From NCBI GenBank assembly GCA_900552725.1, contig USAT01000093.1, positions 1-7,131 of the forward strand: a DNA stretch of 7,131 bases, given 5' to 3'. The notes beneath the pieces were generated by a model, which was not told the origin of the DNA, searched no databases, and saw only the letters and a list, made by a program, of their open reading frames with translations. This document shows, in pieces, positions 1-4,985 of the stretch (positions within the stretch are counted from its first letter, which is position 1; every line of letters starts with the position of its first letter). The stretch comes from an uncultured Eubacteriales bacterium. GTDB lineage: Bacteria > Bacillota > Clostridia > Oscillospirales > Oscillospiraceae. The translations under genes and the position numbers were made by a program.

Positions 1-8
1 TTTTGGCC

Positions 9-55
9 GCTGTCCCAAAAGTACCCAAAAGGACAGCTTAAACCTGCGGTTTAAG
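9..55. repeat. Two adjoining inverted repeats at the left edge
   Basis: The first stem pairs GCTGTCC (9-15) with GGACAGC (31-37) around a 15-base loop, which contains most of two direct copies of CCCAAAAG starting 10 bases apart. The second pairs CTTAAACC (37-44) with GGTTTAAG (48-55) around the loop TGC. The two share base 37, so they would stack or compete. Neither is followed by a T-run on the plus strand. On the minus strand, five bases after the first stem, comes a short CCAAAA, so neither is a convincing terminator. They look like part of a dispersed repeat, and a role in RNA stability is possible but unproven. Confidence 0.5.
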
Positions 56-206
56 AATCCGCGCACGCTATGCCGTGTACACATTTGCTGCCTTTTACCA
101 CGCGTTCGCAGAACACGGCTATTATCGCTGCGTATAACGCATTGACTTCCGTCTTGCACCGCTGCCGCTGATGCTCTCAACGGTAGAACCAAAAGCGCTG
201 CTCGGC

Positions 207-232
207 GGCGCGATGTGGGCATCGCGCCCTAC
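207..232 (-). repeat. REP-like hairpin module with 5' GTAG (inverted copy)
   Basis: Read on the minus strand, GTAG (232-229) is immediately followed by a perfect 9-bp stem, GGCGCGATG / CATCGCGCC, with the 4-base loop CCCA (228-207). A GTAG tetranucleotide abutting a palindrome is the defining layout of bacterial REP sequences. It forms an inverted pair with the module at 254-279, separated by 21 bases. The stem and layout are directly visible. Membership in a genome-wide REP family is inference. Confidence 0.5.
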
Positions 233-253
233 GGCGAGGTGCGATAGACATCC

Positions 254-279
254 GTAGGGGCCGACGACTCTGTCGGCCC
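254..279 (+). repeat. REP-like hairpin module with 5' GTAG
   Basis: On the plus strand GTAG (254-257) directly abuts a perfect 8-bp stem, GGGCCGAC (258-265) / GTCGGCCC (272-279), with the loop GACTCT. Weaker outer pairing, TCCGT (251-255) with ACGGG (281-285), extends it. Together with the opposite-facing module at 207-232 it resembles a BIME, that is a pair of inverted REPs with a short linker. The GTAG ends face each other, and the linker is flanked by CCTACGG (228-234) and CCGTAGG (252-258). Confidence 0.5.
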
Positions 280-304
280 GACGGGAAACCGGCTGTGCTT
301 CCGT

Positions 305-364
305 GAGGCGGATACCCCAAGGGCACTCGTTCCGCTGCGCTTCACAGCGCTCGTCGTCCGCCTC
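305..364. repeat. Compound inverted repeat
   Basis: GAGGCGGA (305-312) pairs perfectly with TCCGCCTC (357-364). The 44-base interval contains a smaller stem, CGCTG (333-337) / CAGCG (345-349). No T-run follows on either strand, so it is not an intrinsic terminator. It sits 20 bases after the GTAG hairpin pair and may belong to the same composite repeat. Confidence 0.4.
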
Positions 365-558
365 TACAAATGACCTTGTTACACATTCGCAGGGCATGGT
401 ACCCTCACCCCTCTGCACAGTAGATGCAGTAGACTTCTTTGCGCACCAGTCAGCGGCAGCGGCGCAGGGGTAGAGATAATCCTTTTGACCATACGAAAAA
501 GGAAATCCTGCGTGAACGTGTGGTATGCAATCACAAGTCCGCACAGAACATAGCGCGC

Positions 559-597
559 CCGGAAGTGAAGGAACCGGAGGTTCCTTCCGGTGTTTTT
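559..597 (+). terminator. Possible plus-strand intrinsic terminator
   Basis: An 8-bp stem AAGGAACC (568-575) / GGTTCCTT (579-586) with the 3-base loop GGA is extended by an outer CCGG (559-562) / CCGG (587-590) pairing, leaving a 5-base bulge on the left. On the plus strand it is followed by TGTTTTT (591-597), the signature of an intrinsic terminator. It would stop transcripts arriving from the left. No plus-strand gene is visible within the window to its left, so the transcript it serves is unknown. It may instead be part of the hairpin cluster. Confidence 0.4.
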
Positions 598-598
598 G

Positions 599-628
599 CC
601 TACTTTTGTCACTGTTGACAAAAGTAGG
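599..628. repeat. Perfect 12-bp hairpin
   Basis: CCTACTTTTGTC (599-610) pairs without mismatch with GACAAAAGTAGG (617-628) around the 6-base loop ACTGTT. It lies 8 bases after the terminator-like hairpin and directly before another stem at 629-645. Its core CAAAAGTA also occurs at 16-23 near the left edge of the window. Neither strand has a T-run directly after the stem, so it is probably not a terminator. Confidence 0.6.
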
Positions 629-645
629 TCGCGCTTACGGCGCGA
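629..645. repeat. Short G+C-rich hairpin next to the 12-bp hairpin
   Basis: TCGCGC (629-634) pairs with GCGCGA (640-645) around TTACG. It is preceded by GTAG (624-627) with one intervening G, which makes it a third, weaker example of the GTAG-plus-stem layout in this spacer. It ends 21 bases before the operon terminator stem. Confidence 0.4.
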
Positions 646-666
646 AACACTCCTACCCCGTAACAT

Positions 667-714
667 AAAAAAGCCCTTTGCTATGGCGGCTGAGCCATAG
701 CAAAGGGCTTTTTT
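667..714 (-). terminator. Intrinsic terminator of the ribosomal operon, probably bidirectional
   Basis: A perfect 21-bp inverted repeat (667-687 with 694-714) has a 6-base loop. Its core is a G+C-containing stem with AAGCCC / GGGCTT at the base, flanked by six A on one side and six T on the other. On the minus strand the stem ends in TTTTTT, and it begins 16 bases after the rplQ stop codon, so it terminates the whole gene cluster. The plus strand also ends in TTTTTT (709-714), so it should work against transcription from the left too. Confidence 0.93.
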
Positions 715-730
715 GATTGAGAAGATTGAC

Positions 731-1075
731 TTACTTCACCAGCTCGATGATAGCGGTCTCGGCAGCATCGCCGCGGCGGACGCCGGTGCGGATGATGCGG
801 GTATAACCACCGTTGCGATCGGCATATTCAGGAGCGATCTCCTTGAACAGCTTGTTGGCAACATCCTCTTTGGTGATGAAGCTCAGTGCCTGACGATAGG
901 CAGCCAGATCACCCTTCTTGCCCAGGGTAATCATCTTTTCAGCCAAGGGCTTGATCTCCTTGCAACGGGTAATGGTGGTCTCCATACGGCCGTTGGCCAG
1001 AAGATCGGTGACCTGCTGACGGAGCATCGCCATACGCTGATCGGTAGTCTTACCGAGCTTACGAGTTCCGGGCAT
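731..1075 (-). CDS. rplQ: 50S ribosomal protein bL17
   Basis: This is the large-subunit ribosomal protein bL17, which sits near the polypeptide exit tunnel. The product has 114 residues. It matches the family from the N-terminus (RKLGKTTDQRMAMLR, residues 5-19) through the conserved helix region TTITRCKEIKPLAEKMITL (33-51) to the C-terminal RNGGYTRI (87-94) and GDAAETAIIELV (102-113). It is somewhat shorter than the E. coli protein, as is usual in Firmicutes. The ATG start has an AAGGAGG site 9 bases upstream. It is the last gene of the operon, 25 bases after rpoA and followed by a strong terminator, which is the usual position for rplQ. Nothing looks abnormal. Confidence 0.98.
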   Translation of the reverse strand: MPGTRKLGKTTDQRMAMLRQQVTDLLANGRMETTITRCKEIKPLAEKMITLGKKGDLAAYRQALSFITKEDVANKLFKEIAPEYADRNGGYTRIIRTGVRRGDAAETAIIELVK

Positions 1076-1100
1076 GTTACGTTTCCTCCTTGATAGGATG

Positions 1101-2054
1101 TTAGTTGTTTTCCTCGCTGGCCAGGGACAGGCCCATCATAGCCAGCTTGTTGATGACTTCCTCCAGGGACTTGCGTCCCAGATTGCGCACCTTCATCATC
1201 TCGTCCTCGGTCTTGGAGATCAAGTCCTCGACGGTGTTGATATTGGCACGCTTGAGGCAGTTAAAGCTGCGGACACTCAGATCCAGCTCCTCGATGGTCA
1301 GCTCCAGCACCTTGTCGCGCTGATCGGTGGCCTTTTCCACCACGGTGGACTTGTCGCCCATGGTGTCGCTCAGGTCGGTGAACAGTGCGAAATGATCACA
1401 CAGGATCTTGGCGCCCAGGGAGACGGCGTCGCGGGCGGAGATGGTGGAATCGGTCCACACCTCCAGCGTCAGCTTGTCATAATCGCTGGACGCGCCCACG
1501 CGGGTATTCTCCACAGTGTAGTTGACCTTATACACGGGGGTATAAATGGAGTCGATGGGGATCACGCCGATAGCGGCGGGACGCAGGGCCTTGTTCTTGT
1601 CAGCGGAGACATAGCCGCGGCCATGGCTCAGGCTGATCTCCATGCTGAGGGTGGCGCCCACGTCCAGAGTGGCGATCTTCAGCTCGGGATTGAGGACTTC
1701 CACCTCACCGTCGCTCTTGATATCGCCTGCCGTCACCACGCAGGGGCCGACTGCCTCGATAAAGACGGTCTTGGCGCCCTCGCAGTGCAGCTTGGTCAGC
1801 AGTTGCTTCACGTTCAGAACGATCTCTGTCACGTCCTCTTTCACACCGGGAATGGTGGAAAACTCGTGCTGCACGCCAGCGATCTTGATGCTGGTGGCCG
1901 CCGTGCCGGGCAGAGAAGAAAGCATGATGCGGCGCAGCGCATTGCCCAACGTCGTACCGTAGCCGCGCTCCAGGGGTTCGATCACATATTTGCCATAGGA
2001 AGCATCACCAGGTGTCTCAACACACTCGATCTGGGGCTTCTCAATTTCGATCAT
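1101..2054 (-). CDS. rpoA: DNA-directed RNA polymerase subunit alpha
   Basis: The alpha subunit dimerises to start assembly of core RNA polymerase, and its C-terminal domain contacts upstream promoter DNA and activators. The 317-residue product has the N-terminal assembly domain (about 1-230), including the conserved ERGYGTTLGNALRRIMLSS (29-47). A short linker follows, then the helix-hairpin-helix C-terminal domain (about 250-310). By alignment with E. coli, the DNA-contacting residues are kept: R262 (R265), N265 (N268), G293 (G296), K295 (K298) and S296 (S299). The ATG is preceded by AAGGAGGG with 6 bases of spacing. It lies between rpsD and rplQ, the classic alpha-operon position. The gap before it is the largest in the operon (84 bases) and contains a palindrome. 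Confidence 0.99.
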   Translation of the reverse strand: MIEIEKPQIECVETPGDASYGKYVIEPLERGYGTTLGNALRRIMLSSLPGTAATSIKIAGVQHEFSTIPGVKEDVTEIVLNVKQLLTKLHCEGAKTVFIEAVGPCVVTAGDIKSDGEVEVLNPELKIATLDVGATLSMEISLSHGRGYVSADKNKALRPAAIGVIPIDSIYTPVYKVNYTVENTRVGASSDYDKLTLEVWTDSTISARDAVSLGAKILCDHFALFTDLSDTMGDKSTVVEKATDQRDKVLELTIEELDLSVRSFNCLKRANINTVEDLISKTEDEMMKVRNLGRKSLEEVINKLAMMGLSLASEENN

Positions 2055-2084
2055 GCAGTACCCTCCTTCAAATTCATGTGGCGA

Positions 2085-2100
2085 TACGGGTAAACCCGTA
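2085..2100 (-). promoter_or_regulatory. Perfect palindrome in the rpsD-rpoA gap
   Basis: TACGGG and CCCGTA form a perfect 6-bp stem with a 4-base loop (TTTA on the minus strand). It is centred in the 84-base rpsD-rpoA gap, about 17 bases before the rpoA ribosome binding site. There is no T-run after it, so it is not an intrinsic terminator. It could be an RNA-processing or stability element, a translational control hairpin for rpoA, or a protein-binding site. Function is inferred from position only. Confidence 0.4.
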
Positions 2101-2138
2101 CATTCGTGGTTGCTTCGTTGTGAGGGTCAGTTCCCCGA

Positions 2139-2741
2139 TTACTTGGAGTACAACTCGACGATGAGGTGCTCCTCGATGGGCATATCAATGTCCTCACGAG
2201 CGGGCATCTGCAGTACAGTACCCTTCAGCGCGTTCTTGTCGCGCTGGAGCCACTGGGGTACGTTGACCATGGGAGCATCCTCAGCGGTCAGGCGCTTGAA
2301 GCAGGCGGCGCTGCGGCTGCCTTCCTTCACCTCGATCACGTCACCCACGCGCACCAGATAGGAAGGAATGTTGACCTTCTGGCCGTTGACGGTGAAGTGA
2401 GCGTGGCTGACCAGCTGACGGGCCTCGCGGCGGGTCATGGCAAAGCCCAGACGATACACCACGTTGTCCAGACGGCGCTCCACCAGCGTCAGCAGGTTCT
2501 CGCCGGTCTTGCCGGGCATGGCGGAAGCCTTCTCATAGTATGCATGGAACTGCTTCTCCAGGATACCATAGACGAACTTCACCTTCTGCTTCTCGTTCAG
2601 CTGGATGGCATATTCGCTCTTTTTCTTTCTCATCTGACCGCCGGGGTTGCGCTTGGTCTCCTTCTTGGAGTAACCCATAACGGCAGGAGAGATACCCAGC
2701 GCCTTGCAGCGCTTGGCGATAGGCTGCATATTCTTAGCCAT
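2139..2741 (-). CDS. rpsD: 30S ribosomal protein uS4 (zinc-free form)
   Basis: uS4 is a primary 16S rRNA-binding protein that nucleates assembly of the 30S body, and in several bacteria it represses its own operon. The 200-residue product keeps the core QLNEKQKVKFVYGILEKQF (47-65), the S4 RNA-binding domain (about 88-145, with RRLDNVVYRLGFAMTRREA at 89-107 and HFTVNG at 115-120) and the family-typical C-terminus EEHLIVELYSK. The N-terminal 45 residues differ from the usual MARY form and contain only one cysteine (C12), so the four-cysteine zinc site of many uS4 proteins is absent. The ATG has AAGGAGG upstream with rather long spacing (11 bases). It is placed between rpsK and rpoA, as in Clostridia. 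Confidence 0.97.
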   Translation of the reverse strand: MAKNMQPIAKRCKALGISPAVMGYSKKETKRNPGGQMRKKKSEYAIQLNEKQKVKFVYGILEKQFHAYYEKASAMPGKTGENLLTLVERRLDNVVYRLGFAMTRREARQLVSHAHFTVNGQKVNIPSYLVRVGDVIEVKEGSRSAACFKRLTAEDAPMVNVPQWLQRDKNALKGTVLQMPAREDIDMPIEEHLIVELYSK

Positions 2742-2766
2742 ATTCTAATGATCCTCCTTATTCCGA

Positions 2767-3168
2767 TTACACACGACGACGCTTGGGCGGGCGGCAGCCG
2801 TTGTGAGGAATGGGAGTGACGTCCTTGATCATGGTCACTTCCAGACCCACGGCCTGCAGCGCGCGGATAGCGGCCTCACGACCCTGACCGGGGCCCTTGA
2901 CGAAGACCTCGACGGTCTTCAGGCCGTGCTCCATGGCGGCCTTGGCGGCGGTCTCAGCGGCGCTCTGTGCGGCGAAGGGAGTGGACTTCTTGCTGCCACG
3001 GAAACCCAGGCCGCCGGAGGAGGCCCAGCTCAGGGCGTTGCCCTGAGAGTCAGTGACGGTCACCATGGTGTTGTTGAAGGAAGAACGGATATGGACCTGG
3101 CCTTTTTCAATGTTCTTCTTTTCGCGGCGACGGCGGATAACCTTCTTGCCTTTTACATTAGCTGCCAT
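2767..3168 (-). CDS. rpsK: 30S ribosomal protein uS11
   Basis: uS11 is located on the 30S platform, near the mRNA exit, and binds 16S rRNA. The product has 133 residues, the normal length for Firmicutes. The basic N-terminal tail (RRRREKK, 12-18) leads into the conserved HIRSSFNNTMVTVTD (26-40). Then come GGLGFRGSKKSTPFAAQ (52-68), GPGQGREAAIRAL (92-104) and the C-terminal DVTPIPHNGCRPPKRRRV (116-133), which is close to invariant in bacteria. The ATG is preceded by an AAAGGAGG site that overlaps the rpsM stop codon, so the two genes are probably translationally coupled. rpsD follows after 25 bases. Confidence 0.99.
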   Translation of the reverse strand: MAANVKGKKVIRRRREKKNIEKGQVHIRSSFNNTMVTVTDSQGNALSWASSGGLGFRGSKKSTPFAAQSAAETAAKAAMEHGLKTVEVFVKGPGQGREAAIRALQAVGLEVTMIKDVTPIPHNGCRPPKRRRV

Positions 3169-3186
3169 AATCTACTCTTCCCTCCT

Positions 3187-3555
3187 TTACTTCTTCTTGT
3201 TAGCGATGGTCTTCTTGGGACCCTTGCGGGTACGCGCGTTGGTCTTGCTGCGCTGGCCGCGAACGGGCAGGCCGCGGCGATGACGCATACCGCGATAGCA
3301 GCCGATCTCAGTCAGACGCTTGATGTCCAGCGCCACCTGACGGCGCAGGTCACCCTCCACCACATAGCTCTGGTCGATGGCTTCACGAAGCTTGGCTTCG
3401 TCGGCCTCGGTCAGATCCTTCACGCGGGTGTCGGGGTTGATACCAGTCTGCGCCAGGATGTCCTGGGCGCTCTTTCTGCCAATACCGTAGATATAGGTCA
3501 AACCGATCTCGATTCGCTTATCCTTGGGCAGGTCAATACCGGCAATACGTGCCAT
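3187..3555 (-). CDS. rpsM: 30S ribosomal protein uS13
   Basis: uS13 sits in the 30S head, forms intersubunit bridges with the 50S subunit, and contacts the P-site tRNA with its C-terminal tail. The product has 122 residues. It shows the N-terminal MARIAGIDLP, the helix-hairpin-helix-like YIYGIGRKSA (21-30), the family signature GCYRGMRHRRGLPVRGQRSK (85-104), and TNARTRKG followed by a lysine-rich tail ending in NKKK. The ATG has GGAGGTG upstream, 10 bases away. It lies 27 bases after rpmJ and 18 bases before rpsK, the standard start of the alpha-operon segment. No unusual features. Confidence 0.99.
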   Translation of the reverse strand: MARIAGIDLPKDKRIEIGLTYIYGIGRKSAQDILAQTGINPDTRVKDLTEADEAKLREAIDQSYVVEGDLRRQVALDIKRLTEIGCYRGMRHRRGLPVRGQRSKTNARTRKGPKKTIANKKK

Positions 3556-3582
3556 ACTCTTAAAGCACCTCCACTTTTCTAG

Positions 3583-3696
3583 TTAGCCCTGACGCTGCTT
3601 GTGCTTGGGATTCTCGCAGATGACCATGACACGGCCTTTGCGGCGGATCACTTTGCACTTCTCGCACATGGGCTTCACGGACGGTCTTACTTTCAT
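3583..3696 (-). CDS. rpmJ: 50S ribosomal protein bL36 (zinc-ribbon form)
   Basis: bL36 is the smallest protein of the large subunit and helps pack 23S rRNA near the peptidyl-transferase side. This very short gene encodes 37 residues, the canonical length. It begins MKVRPSVKPMC and ends NPKHKQRQG. C11, C14, C27 and H32 form the C-C-C-H zinc site of the zinc-binding type. Many bacteria carry a second, cysteine-free copy for zinc starvation, and none is visible here. The ATG is preceded by GGAGG with 8 bases of spacing, in a 13-base gap after infA. The infA-rpmJ-rpsM order is conserved. Confidence 0.98.
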   Translation of the reverse strand: MKVRPSVKPMCEKCKVIRRKGRVMVICENPKHKQRQG

Positions 3697-3709
3697 TTTG
3701 ATAAACCTC

Positions 3710-3928
3710 CTACTTACTACGCCAGGTAATCCGGCCACGGGTCAGATCGTAAGGAGACATTTCCACTGTCACCTTGTCACCGGGCAGAATCCTGATGAAG
3801 TTCATTCTGAGCTTTCCGGAAATATGCGCTAGGATGGTGTGTCCATTTCCAATGTCTACCTGGAATGTGGTGTTGGGCAGCGACTCGACGACGACGCCCT
3901 CCACTTCGATCATGTCGGATTTTGCCAA
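3710..3928 (-). CDS. infA: Translation initiation factor IF-1 (TTG start)
   Basis: IF-1 binds the ribosomal A site and aids IF-2 and IF-3 during initiation. The product is a single S1-like OB fold of 72 residues, exactly the usual length, reading MAKSDMIEVEG at the start, then HISGKLRMNFIRILPGDKV (35-53) and ending RGRITWRSK. The start is TTG. The AGGAGG at 3943-3938 is 9 bases upstream and the family N-terminus begins exactly there. The first ATG, at residue 6, would lose conserved residues, and the longer upstream frame simply overlaps the KOW gene in another frame. The TTG lies 4 bases after the KOW stop codon, and the ribosome binding site is inside that gene, which implies translational coupling. 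Confidence 0.96.
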   Translation of the reverse strand: MAKSDMIEVEGVVVESLPNTTFQVDIGNGHTILAHISGKLRMNFIRILPGDKVTVEMSPYDLTRGRITWRSK

Positions 3929-3943
3929 GTTTCTATCCCTCCT
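3929..3943 (-). promoter_or_regulatory. Ribosome binding site fixing the infA TTG start
   Basis: AGGAGG (3943-3938) followed by 9 bases to TTG (3928-3926). The site is inside the last codons of the KOW-protein gene (residues QEG then stop), so it serves a coding and a regulatory role. It supports the TTG start over the in-frame ATG five codons further on. Confidence 0.85.
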
Positions 3944-4214
3944 GGTCTTGATTACCGCCGACATATGCGGCGATGGCTCTACGAAGCTCACTATTTGTGA
4001 TTTTTTCGCTGCTTCTGATCTTTTCAGCGACGGCGCTGTCACTTTCGCACACGAACTGCACATGGCGCGTCCGCTTGCGCTTGGGCGACTCCAGACGCCT
4101 GCGCTTCCCATCCGCCAGCAGGAGGAAGTCCTCCTCCGTCGCAAGTACGAAGAAGTAGCTTCCCGCGTCCCTGCCGGCGATTGATCTTACGATGTTGGAT
4201 TTGGCAATGTCCAT
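3933..4214 (-). CDS. KOW-domain RNA-binding protein (L14e-like)
   Basis: This is a small protein of 93 residues that I recognise as the KOW / archaeal-eukaryotic L14e-like RNA-binding protein often encoded between map and infA in Clostridia. The KOW motif covers about residues 6-35, with the key AGRDAGSYFFVL (13-24). After it come a basic stretch GKRRRLESPKRKRTRHVQF (36-54) and a C-terminal helix-rich part (EKIRSSEKITNSELRRAI, 64-81). Its role is not established. Binding to rRNA or to ribosomal precursors is inferred from the fold and the neighbours. The ATG is 5 bases after the map stop and has only a weak GGTG upstream, so translation probably depends on ribosomes finishing map. No signal peptide or membrane segment is visible. 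Confidence 0.85.
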   Translation of the reverse strand: MDIAKSNIVRSIAGRDAGSYFFVLATEEDFLLLADGKRRRLESPKRKRTRHVQFVCESDSAVAEKIRSSEKITNSELRRAIAAYVGGNQDQEG

Positions 4215-4219
4215 AGGCG

Positions 4220-4981
4220 TTACACCAGGGAATCGGAGGCGTCCGTCAGAAGCTCCGGATCGCCGTCAGTGATCAGAATGGTGTTCTCATAATGGGCGGC
4301 GTTCTTGCCGTCCGCCGTTTTGACGGTCCAGCCGTCGGACATCTGGCGGATGGCGGCGCTGCCGGCGTTGACCATGGGCTCTACCGCGATGGTCATGCCC
4401 CGCAGCAGCCGGGGGCCGTGGCCGGGGTTGCCGAAGTTGGGCACCTCGGGGCTCTCATGCATCCTCCGGCCGATGCCGTGACCGACATACTCCCGGACGA
4501 TGCTGTAGCCGTGGCTCTCGGCGTATTCCTGAACGGCATGGGAGATATCGCTGAGGCGATATCCCTCCCGCGCGAACTTGATGCCCTCGAAGAAGGACTG
4601 CTGGGTCACGCGGATCAGATCCAGGGCCTCGTCGGACACCTGCCCGCAGGGGTAGGTGCCGGCGCAGTCGCCATGGAAGCCGCCGATGTAGGCGCCCACG
4701 TCCACGCTGACGATATCGCCCTCGCGCAGCACCCGCTTTCCGGGGATGCCGTGGATGATCTCGTCGTTGACGCTGACGCACACACTGGCGGGATAGCCGT
4801 TGTAGTTCAGGAATGAGGGAACCGCACCCTGAGACTTGATAAAGTGATACACTGCCTTGTCAATTTGTTGGGTTGTTACGCCGGGTTTTACCATTTCCCG
4901 TGCCAGGGCACGGGCAGCCGCGGTAATTTTTCCCGCCCGGCGCATCAGTTCGATCTCGTGCTCGGATTTCAGGGTGATCAT
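4220..4981 (-). CDS. map: Methionine aminopeptidase, type I
   Basis: This cytosolic metalloenzyme removes the initiator methionine from nascent proteins after deformylation. The 253-residue product has the pita-bread fold of M24 peptidases. The five metal ligands are visible: D94 (in VSVDVG), D105 (in FHGDCAGT), H168 (in YVGHGIG), E201 (in AVEPMVN) and E232 (in AHYENT). The catalytic histidines H77 (EIIHGIP) and H175 are also present. There is no N-terminal zinc-finger or SH3-binding extension, so this is the short bacterial form. The ATG lies 4 bases after adk, with a GGGGTG ribosome binding site inside the end of adk. N233 replaces the more usual histidine after the last glutamate. That residue is not a metal ligand, so activity is expected. 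Confidence 0.97.
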   Translation of the reverse strand: MITLKSEHEIELMRRAGKITAAARALAREMVKPGVTTQQIDKAVYHFIKSQGAVPSFLNYNGYPASVCVSVNDEIIHGIPGKRVLREGDIVSVDVGAYIGGFHGDCAGTYPCGQVSDEALDLIRVTQQSFFEGIKFAREGYRLSDISHAVQEYAESHGYSIVREYVGHGIGRRMHESPEVPNFGNPGHGPRLLRGMTIAVEPMVNAGSAAIRQMSDGWTVKTADGKNAAHYENTILITDGDPELLTDASDSLV

Positions 4982-4985
4982 ATAT

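Larger units (their letters stand above)
1..666. other. Gene-free, hairpin-rich intergenic region downstream of the ribosomal operon
   Basis: I see no credible gene here. The two longer open frames on the minus strand (122-544 and 379-666) lack a Shine-Dalgarno sequence, match no protein family I recognise, and run straight through inverted repeats. One of them begins inside the operon terminator. The region instead holds a chain of inverted repeats: 9-37, 37-55, 207-228, 258-279, 305-364, 559-590, 599-628 and 629-645. It also has short direct repeats, CCCAAAAG at 14-21 and 24-31, and CAGTAG at 418-423 and 427-432. No tRNA, rRNA or CRISPR pattern was found. It looks like repeat-colonised spacer DNA between the operon and whatever lies to the left of the window. 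Confidence 0.7.

Noticed and set aside
122..544. 140-codon minus-strand open frame in the spacer
   Set aside because: It has a GTG start without a Shine-Dalgarno sequence, resembles no known protein, and runs through the two GTAG hairpins and the compound inverted repeat. Such frames in repeat DNA are common annotation artefacts.
615..643. TTGACA at 615-620 as a plus-strand promoter
   Set aside because: It is an arm of the 12-bp hairpin, and no -10-like hexamer lies 16-18 bases downstream (CGGCGC at the expected place).
379..666. 95-codon minus-strand open frame next to the terminator
   Set aside because: It would start at the edge of the operon terminator and read through three hairpins. 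No ribosome binding site or family resemblance was seen.
1..666. Search for tRNA, CRISPR array or riboswitch in the spacer
   Set aside because: There is no T-arm GTTCRA pattern with a matching acceptor stem, no regularly spaced repeats, and no riboswitch core I recognise. The inverted repeats are of unequal type and spacing.
1074..2093. A 339-codon open frame on the plus strand, antisense to rpoA and longer than it
   Set aside because: It is an antisense shadow made possible by the G+C-rich third positions of rpoA. The translation is low in complexity, with many His, Gly, Leu and Gln residues, matches no family, and the rpoA frame on the other strand is unmistakable.
2166..3582. Long plus-strand open frames opposite rpsD, rpsK and rpsM
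   Set aside because: They are mirror frames of strongly conserved ribosomal protein genes, with no independent start signals or recognisable domains.
3710..4144. A 144-residue version of IF-1 with an N-terminal extension
   Set aside because: The extra residues come from the KOW gene read in another frame. The canonical 72-residue IF-1 begins at the TTG with a well-placed ribosome binding site.
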